Assembly: GCA_029262375.1 (NCBI GenBank)
Contig: JAJCZM010000008.1
Span: forward strand, 1-64,000
Length of the DNA: 64,000 nucleotides
Direction of reading: 5' to 3'
Origin: Deltaproteobacteria bacterium
Lineage (GTDB): Bacteria > Desulfobacterota > Binatia > UBA1149 > SPBQ01
Every line of letters begins with the position of its first letter. Positions within the stretch are counted from its first letter, which is position 1. Shown one piece after another: positions 17,604 to 26,035 of the stretch. The translations under genes were made by a program, and so were the position numbers. The notes under the pieces are model-generated. The model did not search any database, was not told where the DNA came from, and saw only the letters and a program-made list of their open reading frames with translations.

Positions 17604-19044
17604 GCAACGTACGGACGCCGAAGCCGGTACCGCCGCGCGCAGCATACGGGACGGGCTTCTCGGCAAAAGCCGGGCCCGCGATGTCGAGATGAGCCCAGGC
17701 GTTGTCACCGACGAATCGTTGCAGAAACAGCGCGGCGGTGATCGTGCCGCCGTATCCGCCACCAATATTCTGGATGTCGGCGTTCATCGAACGAATATCG
17801 CTGTTGTACTCTTCGACCAGCGGAAGCTGCCAAAGCGCCTCGCCGACGTCTTCGCCCTTGCTGATGAGTGCATTGACGAGTGTCTGATCGGTACCCATGA
17901 TGCCGGCCACGCGCGATCCCAGTGCGACCATGCATGCACCCGTCAGCGTCGCCAGATCGATGATCGCATCCGGCTTCAGCTCGGACGCCAGACAAAGCGC
18001 ATCGGCTAATACCAAACGACCTTCAGCATCTGTGTTGAGGACTTCCGCAGTCGTTCCATTGCGGTACTCGATGATGTCGCCCGGCTTCTGCGCCTTGCCA
18101 CCCGGCATGTTCTCAGCCGCCGCTACGTACGCATGAACTTCAACCGCCGGTCCGACCGCCGCGATCGCCTGCATGCAACCGAGCACCGCTGCCGCGCCGG
18201 ACATGTCCTGCTTCATCCATTCCATCGACTTCGACGGCTTGAGAGACAGGCCGCCCGAATCGAATGTGATTCCCTTACCGACGAGCGCTACCTTCGCGCG
18301 AGCCTTCGTCTTCGGCTTATAGATGAGTTTGATCAACGCGCCCGGCTCTTCACTGCCGGCGGATACGGCGATGATGCCGTTCATTTTCTCTTTGACGAGT
18401 CGCTGCCCTTGCCAAACCTCGCACTTGAGATTCTCTTCACGGGCAATGCGCTTGGCGGTCTTTACCAAGTAATTCGGCGTCTTGACCTTCGATGTTTCGT
18501 TGATCAGATCTCGTGCCATGCATACCGCACCGCAAATCTTGCGTGTACGGTCGATCACCGCCTTGGTCGCCGAGCCCGGTGTAAGCGATGTTCCGGCGAT
18601 CACGATCGACTTCGGTCCTTCGTAGTGATCGTCCTTCTTCGCCTTGTATTTATCGAAGCGGTAGGCGCCCAGCAGATAGCCTTCGAGTACCGCGCCGAAA
18701 TGCTTCTTCGCGACCGATCCGCTTCCGGCGGAGATCACCAGCCGCGAGACGCGAACGGCGGCGCAAGCCGCGACCGCTTTGGCACCTGCACGACGGAAAG
18801 TCTCCGCCGTTCTGTCCTCGCCCGTTCCCACGAGCAGAATGTCGCCGCGCGGAGACTGCACTCCCAGGGTCTTTCCGACGCCGGCCTTGTAGCCCGTCGC
18901 ATCGATGCGCGACGATACTAAGGCACGATCCTCGGCACCGAGCTCACGAACTGCACCTCCGTCTTCCGAACCGCTGGCTACCGGTATGACGTAGAGATCG
19001 CCATCGATGTCTTTGAGCTTCTTCTTACTGACGGTGATGTTCAT
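17581..19044 (-). CDS. pepA: Leucyl aminopeptidase, M17 family
   Basis: 487 residues. The ATG has GGAGG 7 nt upstream. The N-terminal regulatory domain (about 1-165) is followed by the catalytic domain with 'LVGKGITFDSGGLSLKP' (metal-binding Lys and Asp) and the family signature 'NTDAEGRLVLADAL' with its catalytic Arg. It is a cytoplasmic two-metal exopeptidase that removes N-terminal residues from peptides, usually as a hexamer. The last 23 nt overlap cca on the other strand. It appears to be a single-gene unit. Confidence 0.96.
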   Translation of the reverse strand: MNITVSKKKLKDIDGDLYVIPVASGSEDGGAVRELGAEDRALVSSRIDATGYKAGVGKTLGVQSPRGDILLVGTGEDRTAETFRRAGAKAVAACAAVRVSRLVISAGSGSVAKKHFGAVLEGYLLGAYRFDKYKAKKDDHYEGPKSIVIAGTSLTPGSATKAVIDRTRKICGAVCMARDLINETSKVKTPNYLVKTAKRIAREENLKCEVWQGQRLVKEKMNGIIAVSAGSEEPGALIKLIYKPKTKARAKVALVGKGITFDSGGLSLKPSKSMEWMKQDMSGAAAVLGCMQAIAAVGPAVEVHAYVAAAENMPGGKAQKPGDIIEYRNGTTAEVLNTDAEGRLVLADALCLASELKPDAIIDLATLTGACMVALGSRVAGIMGTDQTLVNALISKGEDVGEALWQLPLVEEYNSDIRSMNADIQNIGGGYGGTITAALFLQRFVGDNAWAHLDIAGPAFAEKPVPYAARGGTGFGVRTLLTYLESL

Positions 19045-19152
19045 GGGTTCCTCCGAGTACGACAGGGTTCCTGCTTAGGCGAATCCCGTTATGGCGTCAA
19101 CGAAGGCCCGAGGGTTGCCGGTCACGTAGCGGGCTGGCTAAATGGGCATCTC

Positions 19153-19926
19153 GTGGAATTCTCCAACGATCCTATCGCTGACGAGCATACGACTCTGATT
19201 TCTTCTCGTAGAGAACGCGTGTTCCTCATTCTGTCGGGTATTTTTTTCGGCACGCTGGCCATGCTCAACATCTTGGGGATCTCGCGCTTCATCGATCTTT
19301 CCTTCACCGTGTTCGGACGACACATCCCCATGGTGCTCGCCGTCGGGGTGCTGCCGTATCCCATCACGTTCCTCTGTACCGATTTCCTATCCGAGTTCTA
19401 CGGGCGTGAACGCACGAACTTCGTCGTATTCGTGGGCCTTCTCATCAATCTCTGGGTCGTCGCGTTTCTGTGGCTCGGTGGCGTGTTGCCGGGTGCGGGA
19501 GACGCGCCCGACGAGGGGGCGGTGTTCTTTGCGATCCGAACCCTCGCGTTCGGCGCCGTTACGGCATCGATGATCGCCTATCTCGCGGCACAGTTCATCG
19601 ACGTCTATTTGTTCCACTTCTGGCGGCGCCTCACACGCGGGAAGCACCTGTGGCTGCGTAACAACGGCTCGACCCTGGTCAGCCAAATGGTGGACACTAC
19701 GGCCGTCATCCTCATCACGCACTTTTTCGCCGGTGCGCTGCCCATCAGCGACGATCAGGCGTTATGGCCACAACTGATGGTCTTCATCGCCTCGGGCTAT
19801 GTATTTAAATTGGTAGTCGCGCTGCTCGATACGATTCCGTTCTATATCGGAGCGCAGTGGTTGGGCCGCTATATCGAGATCGACCCCTACCGGTTCGACG
19901 AATCCGAGTCTTCGTCTTCCGGCTGA
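19153..19926 (+). CDS. Queuosine-precursor-type (YhhQ/VUT) membrane transporter
   Basis: 257 residues from a GTG; an in-frame alternative start is not better supported. There are six or seven hydrophobic segments. The family pattern is visible in 'GVLPYPITFLCTDFLSEFYG', where the Pro and the acidic Asp/Glu in the membrane are conserved, and in 'SQMVDTTAVILITHFFAG'. Characterised YhhQ proteins import queuosine precursors (preQ0/preQ1 or queuine). No queuosine biosynthesis gene is nearby. A wider 'vitamin uptake' assignment has been used for this family, so the substrate is only probable. The 3' end overlaps the zinc-ribbon gene by 40 nt on the opposite strand. Confidence 0.85.
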   Translation: MEFSNDPIADEHTTLISSRRERVFLILSGIFFGTLAMLNILGISRFIDLSFTVFGRHIPMVLAVGVLPYPITFLCTDFLSEFYGRERTNFVVFVGLLINLWVVAFLWLGGVLPGAGDAPDEGAVFFAIRTLAFGAVTASMIAYLAAQFIDVYLFHFWRRLTRGKHLWLRNNGSTLVSQMVDTTAVILITHFFAGALPISDDQALWPQLMVFIASGYVFKLVVALLDTIPFYIGAQWLGRYIEIDPYRFDESESSSSG

Positions 19927-20213
19927 AGCGACGCGCTCCAGAAAGTGCCCTTTCCCCAGTACCAGACGCCGAGGCCGGCGACGCAATAAATCACTACGCC
20001 CTCGATCAGACCGACGCCTCCGGCCCACAGGAACAGTGCCAGCACGGCGATGGTAGCGAGTACCGCTACCACCTGCTCGATACGCAGCTCGCGCAGTCGG
20101 GCGCGGGCGACATGCTCGGTGACCATCACGCCGCAATTGGGGCATTTCCCACCGGATTTACGCACGAGCGGCTGCTCGCAGCAGGGGCAGTCTATCTTAG
20201 TGACGTAAGGCAT
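19887..20213 (-). CDS. Small zinc-ribbon membrane protein of unknown function
   Basis: 108 residues. The N-terminus has a four-Cys zinc ribbon (CPCC at 9-12 and CPNC at about 24-27), a basic helix, and two adjacent hydrophobic segments (about 47-67 and 71-88) before an acidic Ser-rich tail. This layout is common in small bacterial inner-membrane proteins of unknown role. The ribbon would face the cytoplasm if the basic stretch follows the positive-inside rule. I know no function for it. It converges with the transporter gene. Confidence 0.7.
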   Translation of the reverse strand: MPYVTKIDCPCCEQPLVRKSGGKCPNCGVMVTEHVARARLRELRIEQVVAVLATIAVLALFLWAGGVGLIEGVVIYCVAGLGVWYWGKGTFWSASLQPEDEDSDSSNR

Positions 20214-20339
20214 AACGACGGCGTGGAGCTGGAACGCCCCACGCCGTCGAGCCTAGGAGTCTGTGCTATCGAACTCAAACCCGTAGAGCGGCAGGCCCAG
20301 TCGGCCGGCCGACGCCGCGCTTTCACACCGCTATTGCGC

Positions 20340-20810
20340 TTACTGCTGCGGCTCGATGGAGCTCAGGTGGAGCGGCCGAAGCGCACCCGGGGACTCGATG
20401 CGCACCGGATCACGACGCATCGATCCGCTGGCCGCGTGGACCAGACGTCCCTCGCGCCGTGAGCGCTCCTTATCGCGCCAATCGAGCAGCCCGCGGCGCA
20501 AATAGTCGTTGTTCAGGCCCAGCAACTCACAAATGTTGTCAAACGAGAACATGCCGCGATCGTCATCAGTAATAATCCAAGCCTCGGCATCGAGAAAGAG
20601 TTGCCTGCGCTTACTGTCGCGCGCATGGATGTGCTTCTGAAAGCACTCGACCGCGTCTTGAATGATGGCGACGAGCAGTCTGTGCTCGCCGCAGGAGTAC
20701 TTCTTTCGCTTTAGAGCCGCGAAGTACTGGATAGGCAGTAAGATATCCGGTTCAAAAATATCGTTTAGACGATCTTCCGCCTGCTGCTTATCGCGATCTG
20801 CATCCGCCAT
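20340..20810 (-). CDS. Conserved hypothetical protein, possible regulator
   Basis: 156 residues, soluble. I do not recognise a named family, but the segment 'EAWIITDDDRGMFSFDNICE' followed by 'LLGLNNDYLRRGLLDWRD' looks like a motif I associate with small unknown proteins of deltaproteobacteria. The second part could be a DNA-binding helix pair, as it has a Leu-Gly-Leu turn and basic residues. The C-terminal 35 residues look disordered. No ribosome site stands out. It is transcribed alone, with an AT-rich upstream region that may hold its promoter. Confidence 0.6.
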   Translation of the reverse strand: MADADRDKQQAEDRLNDIFEPDILLPIQYFAALKRKKYSCGEHRLLVAIIQDAVECFQKHIHARDSKRRQLFLDAEAWIITDDDRGMFSFDNICELLGLNNDYLRRGLLDWRDKERSRREGRLVHAASGSMRRDPVRIESPGALRPLHLSSIEPQQ

Positions 20811-21202
20811 TAGAACACCCTCACCTCAACTCCAGGAAACTCGCCTACGCACGCGCGCAGCGATTCTCCCTGTCAACACACAACCTGTTCAAAGGGCGCG
20901 GGGCCGCACACTCCTTAGTGCACCGACCGCCAGCTCGTACGACCGCCTGGCCTCAGACGACGAGAGCCCGTTTCCAACTGTCTAGATGTAGGGGAAGGTC
21001 AGACTGCTCCGTAGCTCCACGTCAGCCAACGCGCTACGGCACGACACACCACCACTCCGCCAACACCACACAACGGGGTGGAGCATGACACGATTGATGA
21101 ATTTTTTACAAGTGAAATCGACGTCAAACGCAGTGCGTTGTTCTCTGGAATCGCGCACGACTATTGACTTCCGATGCGCGGTTGTACCTCACGTCAGCCG
21201 GA
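20811..21202. other. Intergenic region with AT-rich patch
   Basis: No convincing gene. The part 21080-21140 is AT-rich for this window, with a run of six T and, on the minus strand, TTGACG followed by an A-rich segment that could be a promoter for the hypothetical gene at 20810; the -10 element is unclear. There is no hairpin with a T run marking the end of the acyl-CoA dehydrogenase gene. Confidence 0.4.
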
Positions 21203-22357
21203 TCAGCCGTCGAGTGAGCGCGCGATCAGCTCTTTCATGACCTCGTTCGCCCCGCCATAGATCTTCTGCACGCGCGCATCGGTATAGGCACGGGCGATCG
21301 CATACTCGTTCATGTATCCGTAACCACCAAATAGCTGCAGGCATTCGTCGGCGACTTCGCACTGCATCTGACTGCCCCACCACTTGGCCATCGACGCGGT
21401 CGAGGCATCGAGCTCACCGCGATCGAGTTTCTCGATGCAGTCTGCGATGAACGACCGCAGCACCTCCGTCTTCGTCTTCGCCTCGGCCAGCTTCATCCGC
21501 GTGTTCTGGAGGTCGAAAAGCCGCTGCTTGAAGAGCTTACGCTCCTTCGCATAGGTCACCGTTTCATCGACCATCTGGTCCATGGCGCCGAGCGCTGAGA
21601 TTCCGATGATCAACCGCTCCCACGGTAGCTGCACCATGAGCTGCTTGAAGCCGCGGCCGCCATGCTCTCCCAACAGGTTCGAGGCCGGCACCAGGCAATC
21701 CTCAAAGAACAGCTCGGAGGTGTCCTGGCCCTTGAGCCCGATCTTCTCGAGATTGCGGCCACGCGTGAAGCCCGACAAATCATCGGTCTCTGCCATCACC
21801 AGTGAGATTCCCCCCGCGCCGGACGCTTCTTCCGTGCGCGCCACGACACAGACCAGGTTAGAGATCTGTCCGTTGGTAATGAAGGTCTTCGAGCCGTTGA
21901 TACAGAGGTCGTCGCCACGACGCTCGGCGACGGTCTTGACCGCCTGTAGGTCGGAACCGGCCCCTGGCTCAGTCATGGCAACAGCGGCGATGAGTTCGCC
22001 GGCGGCCATTCGGGGCAGCCATCGCTGCTTTTGGTCTTCCGTCCCGTACGCGACGATATAGTGCGCCACGATTGTCTGGATTGCCGCCCCCCAGCTCGTC
22101 TCGCCGCACTTCGCCAACTCGTAAAGCAGGACCGCATCGAAACTCTTCGGCGTGCCGGCACCGCCGTAAGCCTCCGGGATGGTCGCTCCCAAAAGCCCCG
22201 CGTCGCCCGCCTTGCTCCATATCTCGCGGTCAACGATACCTTGTTTTCGCCAACGCTCGATGTTCGGCACGACCTCCGCGGCCAAGAACTTCCTTACCGA
22301 CTCACCGTACAACGCGTGATCTTCACTCTTCCAGCCTGCGGTCGTGGTCTCGCTCAT
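21203..22357 (-). CDS. Acyl-CoA dehydrogenase
   Basis: 384 residues, the usual size. It shows 'VAMTEPGAGSDLQAVKT' (FAD/substrate signature) and 'LQLFGGYGYMNEYAIARAYTDARVQKIYGG' near the C-terminus, shown only in part. At the position where short- and medium-chain enzymes have the catalytic Glu (IYEGT) this protein has Gly. Instead 'QLPWERL' (about residue 240) offers the Glu used by the long-chain and isovaleryl types. So it is probably active, of the long- or branched-chain kind. It oxidises acyl-CoA to enoyl-CoA with FAD and passes electrons to ETF. It follows the enoyl-CoA hydratase gene by 11 nt, consistent with a beta-oxidation operon. Confidence 0.93.
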   Translation of the reverse strand: MSETTTAGWKSEDHALYGESVRKFLAAEVVPNIERWRKQGIVDREIWSKAGDAGLLGATIPEAYGGAGTPKSFDAVLLYELAKCGETSWGAAIQTIVAHYIVAYGTEDQKQRWLPRMAAGELIAAVAMTEPGAGSDLQAVKTVAERRGDDLCINGSKTFITNGQISNLVCVVARTEEASGAGGISLVMAETDDLSGFTRGRNLEKIGLKGQDTSELFFEDCLVPASNLLGEHGGRGFKQLMVQLPWERLIIGISALGAMDQMVDETVTYAKERKLFKQRLFDLQNTRMKLAEAKTKTEVLRSFIADCIEKLDRGELDASTASMAKWWGSQMQCEVADECLQLFGGYGYMNEYAIARAYTDARVQKIYGGANEVMKELIARSLDG

Positions 22358-22368
22358 AGTCTCTTCCT

Positions 22369-23223
22369 CTAGCGGTCTTCGAATTTCGGCGCGCGTTTCT
22401 CGAGGAACGCGCCGACGGCCTCGACGTGATCGGCCGTCTGTAATGTAAGGATTTGCTGACGATCTTCCATCGCCATCGCAGCGTCCAGAGACTGCGCGTC
22501 GATCGCATGATCGAGCGCCTCCTTCGTCATCCGAAGACCCATGGGCGAGGTTGCGAGCATCAGATCGATAAACGTCTGTGCTGCTTCGCCAAGTTCAGTC
22601 TCATCAACGATACGATTGATGAGCCCGACTGCCAGTGCCTCTTCGGCCTCTATGAAACGGCCGGTTAACAAGAGTTCAGAAGCAACCGCGCTGCCCACCA
22701 AGCGCGGAAGGAAATAGCTCGTGCCCATGTCGCAACCGGTCAGCCCGATACGGATAAACGCAGCGTTCATCTTCGCGCGTGGCCGGGCGATACGAATGTC
22801 GGACGCAAGTACCAGCGAAAACCCGCCACCCGCAGCCGCTCCGTTTATGAGCGAGATGATCGGTTGCGGACATCGCCGCATCGCACGGTAGATGTCTCCG
22901 ATACGCCGCTGCATGCGCATCGCTATCTGGACCTTGCCAATACCGCCGCTGCTGTCGTGCGCTGAAGAATCGGACGAAGCGTTCGATGCCGAACTCGATC
23001 CGGCCGCCAATCCACCGCCACCCAAATCGGCGCCTGAGCAGAAGCCACGGCCCGCCCCCGTGAGCACGATCACTCGAGTCTCGTGGTCGCGGTAGCGGGC
23101 TTCGAAATAGCCGGCCAGCGCCTCAATGAGATCGCCGTTGAGCGCGTTGAGCGAGTCGGGTCGATTCATGGTGACCCAATCGACGTCGCCGCGCTTTTCT
23201 ATCTTCAGTACCTCAGAATCCAT
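22369..23223 (-). CDS. Enoyl-CoA hydratase/isomerase family protein
   Basis: 284 residues from ATG 23223; the open frame reaches 23403, but homology begins at 'MDSEVLKIEKRG'. Crotonase-fold signatures are present: oxyanion-hole segments 'GRGFCSGADLG' and 'INGAAAGGGFSLVLASDIRIA'. A Gly/Ser-rich insertion of about 25 residues (about 85-110, 'GLAAGSSSASNASSDSSAHD') interrupts the usual loop after the first oxyanion segment. At the normal catalytic Glu position the sequence reads 'IGLTGCDMGTSY', so the activity may be isomerase or hydrolase rather than hydratase. It is the first gene of the pair with the acyl-CoA dehydrogenase and diverges from the thiolase-like gene. Confidence 0.88.
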   Translation of the reverse strand: MDSEVLKIEKRGDVDWVTMNRPDSLNALNGDLIEALAGYFEARYRDHETRVIVLTGAGRGFCSGADLGGGGLAAGSSSASNASSDSSAHDSSGGIGKVQIAMRMQRRIGDIYRAMRRCPQPIISLINGAAAGGGFSLVLASDIRIARPRAKMNAAFIRIGLTGCDMGTSYFLPRLVGSAVASELLLTGRFIEAEEALAVGLINRIVDETELGEAAQTFIDLMLATSPMGLRMTKEALDHAIDAQSLDAAMAMEDRQQILTLQTADHVEAVGAFLEKRAPKFEDR

Positions 23224-23387
23224 GCTTGTCCTCGCGTCTGCCGGATGACTAGCAGCGCGGCGTGACAAGGCCCAACGCCGGCCGACAACCGCGAGCAACG
23301 CGGAGTTATTGGCGTCGAGCAACGTTCGGAGTATCTCTACTTTTCGCCCCTCCATGTTTCCGCTCGCCAGCGAAAACGCGACTCGAT

Positions 23388-24902
23388 ATGAAACCCACCG
23401 CATTCATCGCCGGCGCTGCTCAACTGAGTTTGCGCCCAAGCAAGACCGAGCCCTGGAAAGGCGAAGAGCCCGCTTCGCTCGTTGCGCGTGCCGCGAAGCT
23501 CGCGCTCGCCGACGCCGGTGCAAGCTCCCGTCTCGACGCAATCGCGTGTGTCGAATCGTTTGCTTGGAGCTACGGAGATCTAGCAGGACAAGTCGCCGAT
23601 TCGCTCGGATGCACGCAGCCTTTGCGCCGTTTTTCGGTCCCTACCGGCGGCAACTCGCCGCAAGATCTTCTGCATCAGGTCTGTTCGGCAATCGCCGCAG
23701 GCGAGATTCACTGCGCGCTGATTGCCGGCGCTGAAGTATTGTACTCACGCAATCGAGCGCGCCGAGAAAATAGGGATCTGGGTTGGCCCGCGCGCCCGAC
23801 CACGGCCAATCCGTTTCGCGGCCAAAAGCCCTTCAGCAGCGAGCTGGAACAACGACATGGTTTGTTGCTACCGATCCAAGCCTTTCCGTTGTTCGAGAAC
23901 GCGATTCGCGCGGCCCAGCGGCGCAGCGCCGACGAGCAGATTCGTCTTGCCGCGAGCATTCTTGCAAAGAACGCGCGCGTCGCAGCCGACAATCCACATG
24001 CTTGGTTTCGCGACGCACCCTCAGCGGAAGACATCGCCGCAGTGAGCAGCGAAAACAGGATGATCGCTTACCCGTACACAAAACGGATGAACGCGATCAT
24101 GAACGTCGATCAAGCAGCAGCAATAGTGGTGATCTCCGAATCACTAATGCGCGAGCTTTCGGCGGACGACCGATGCGCATCCGTTCTCGGCGGCGCGGGC
24201 GCCGAAGACGCTTGGTTCGTCTCCGAGCGCAACACATTGGCCGCAAGCCCGGGCATGAAGGCGGCGACGCACGCAGCGCTCGACAACGCGGGCCTATCGG
24301 CATCCCAGATCGACGCGTTCGATCTGTACAGTTGTTTCCCGAGCGCAATCGAGTTCGCCATGGATGCGTTCGGCGTCGCGCAGGACGACCCGCGGCCGCT
24401 CTCATTGACCGGAGGCTTGGCATTCGCGGGCGGCCCCGGCAACGCCTACGTACTGCACGCACTCGCCACCGCTGTCTCTCGCCTACGCAGCGGCGACATC
24501 ACGACGGCGGCAGTAAGCGGCGTCGGCATGGCTTGCGCTAAGCACACGACAACCGTCCTTGCACGTACGGACGCCGTGCCGGCCGGCGCCACCGGCCGAA
24601 CGCCGTTGCGTGTAGATACCGACGTACGCGATGTCGAAACGGTGGAGCGAGCCGACGGAGTCGCCGAGATCGCCAGTTACACGATCGACTACGATCGCAG
24701 CGGCGCGCCCGAGCGTGTCCTCTACATTCTGGATCTGCCGGACGGGCGCAGGACCGTCGCGAACAGTGACGGATCAGTCGGCGCAACGGCCGAACAGCTG
24801 CTCGCAAGCGAGCCGGTCGGCCGCCGCGGCACGCTTGCCCACGACGCGAGCACCGGGACGAATCGGTTCACGCTGGACGGCGCGCCGTCACCGACGAGTT
24901 GA
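23388..24902 (+). CDS. Thiolase-like protein lacking the usual nucleophile Cys
   Basis: 504 residues from ATG 23388. It has the thiolase two-half layout, but the normal N-x-x-C-x-S-G segment is replaced by 'PTGGNSPQDL' (about 85-94). The usual G-H-P-x-G segment is 'FAGGPGNAYVLH'. This matches a group annotated as acetyl-CoA acetyltransferases in actinobacteria and related to SCP2-type thiolases. The last 100 residues resemble an OB-fold nucleic-acid or CoA-binding tail. The canonical Claisen mechanism would need the missing Cys, so the reaction is uncertain. Divergence from an acyl-CoA dehydrogenase and enoyl-CoA hydratase points to acyl-CoA metabolism, possibly side-chain degradation. The next gene begins 33 nt downstream. 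Confidence 0.8.
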   Translation: MKPTAFIAGAAQLSLRPSKTEPWKGEEPASLVARAAKLALADAGASSRLDAIACVESFAWSYGDLAGQVADSLGCTQPLRRFSVPTGGNSPQDLLHQVCSAIAAGEIHCALIAGAEVLYSRNRARRENRDLGWPARPTTANPFRGQKPFSSELEQRHGLLLPIQAFPLFENAIRAAQRRSADEQIRLAASILAKNARVAADNPHAWFRDAPSAEDIAAVSSENRMIAYPYTKRMNAIMNVDQAAAIVVISESLMRELSADDRCASVLGGAGAEDAWFVSERNTLAASPGMKAATHAALDNAGLSASQIDAFDLYSCFPSAIEFAMDAFGVAQDDPRPLSLTGGLAFAGGPGNAYVLHALATAVSRLRSGDITTAAVSGVGMACAKHTTTVLARTDAVPAGATGRTPLRVDTDVRDVETVERADGVAEIASYTIDYDRSGAPERVLYILDLPDGRRTVANSDGSVGATAEQLLASEPVGRRGTLAHDASTGTNRFTLDGAPSPTS

Positions 24903-24935
24903 CGCAGGCAACGGCCGACCTCTACTCTTTGACTG

Positions 24936-25634
24936 ATGGCATCCGACGATCGAAGAAGCGCGCTATTGGCCGACGACGAACGTTCCTTCCTCGAAGGAAG
25001 CCGCGAAGACCCCGAGGAGTTGGCATCGGCAGGCCGGGTGTTTCTCGAGATGGTACGAGGCTTCGAACGTCTCGGAGACCTCAACCGTTGCGTCACCGTA
25101 TTCGGTTCGGCGCGTTTCGCGGAAGGCCATCGCTACTATCAACTGGCCCGAGAGTTGGGGGCGGCGCTCGCACGCGATGGATACACGGTAATGACCGGCG
25201 GCGGGTCGGGAATCATGGAAGCAGCCAACCGCGGCGCAAAAGAGGCGGGCGGCGCCAGCGTGGGATGCAACATCAAGCTGCCTCGCGAACAGACTCCCAA
25301 TCGCTACCTGGATCGCTTCGTCGAGTTCGACCACTTCTTCGTGCGCAAAGTGATGCTCGTCAAGTATTCGGCCGCTTTCGTCGTGATGCCCGGCGGGTTC
25401 GGAACACTCGACGAACTATTCGAGACTGCAACGCTCATGCAGACCGGCAAGATCGAGTCCTTTCCTATCGTGGCAATGGGCGGGCAGTTTTGGCGCAACC
25501 TGCAAACCTTCGTTGAAGATTCACTGCTGGCGGAAGAAACGATTACGCAAGCGGATCGAGAATTGTTCCGGCTCACCGACAGCGTAGACGAAGCGGTCGC
25601 AATCATTCGCGAATCGGCGACACATCGAGAATGA
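24936..25634 (+). CDS. LOG-family protein (TIGR00730 Rossmann fold)
   Basis: 232 residues. The lysine-decarboxylase-like fold is marked by 'FGSARFAEGHRYYQLARELG', 'TGGGSGIMEAANRGAKEAG' and the nucleotide-binding 'PGGFGTLDELFE'. Family members with PGGxGTxxE, such as plant LOG and several bacterial proteins, hydrolyse cytokinin or purine ribose 5'-monophosphates to the free base. Here a purine nucleotide housekeeping role is as likely as cytokinin synthesis. It is 33 nt from the thiolase-like gene, so the two may be co-transcribed, but a functional link is not evident. Confidence 0.9.
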   Translation: MASDDRRSALLADDERSFLEGSREDPEELASAGRVFLEMVRGFERLGDLNRCVTVFGSARFAEGHRYYQLARELGAALARDGYTVMTGGGSGIMEAANRGAKEAGGASVGCNIKLPREQTPNRYLDRFVEFDHFFVRKVMLVKYSAAFVVMPGGFGTLDELFETATLMQTGKIESFPIVAMGGQFWRNLQTFVEDSLLAEETITQADRELFRLTDSVDEAVAIIRESATHRE

Positions 25635-25659
25635 ACGCGGTAACGCGCGCGCTACAAAC

Positions 25660-25980
25660 TCAGACTACGAACGATTCGCCACACCCGCAGGTTTTTTTGA
25701 CGTTGGGATTGTCGAGTTCGAAACCCACGTTGGTGAGACCTTCGCTGTAATTGATCGTCGTTCCGTTGACATACAGATAGCTCTTACGATCGACGAACAA
25801 TTTCGCACCGTTGTGCTCGAAGATCTTGTCGCCTTTCTTTTCAAGATCGACGTCGAGTTTGTACTGCAGGCCGGAGCAACCGCCGCCAATGACTTTGATC
25901 CGCAGGCCGCTCGATGTGCCCGCCGCTTCATCGATACTCTCGAGAATTTTCGAAGCCGCGCTGTCTGTGATGCTGATCAT
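25660..25980 (-). CDS. erpA: A-type iron-sulfur carrier (ErpA/IscA family)
   Basis: 106 residues from ATG 25980; the frame is open further upstream, but the family begins at 'MISITDSAASKI'. The three ligand Cys are in 'GCSGLQYKLD' and the C-terminal 'KTCGCGESF'. A-type carriers accept Fe-S clusters from the assembly scaffold and deliver them to apoproteins. It follows iscS by 55 nt on the same strand. No iscU, iscR or sufBCD gene is in the window, so assembly must use scaffold genes elsewhere. The choice between ErpA and IscA is not decidable by eye. Confidence 0.9.
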   Translation of the reverse strand: MISITDSAASKILESIDEAAGTSSGLRIKVIGGGCSGLQYKLDVDLEKKGDKIFEHNGAKLFVDRKSYLYVNGTTINYSEGLTNVGFELDNPNVKKTCGCGESFVV

Positions 25981-26035
25981 GGAACTCTGTGTCTCTCCTA
26001 AACGATGACCGGACGCTACCGCTACAGTATAACGC

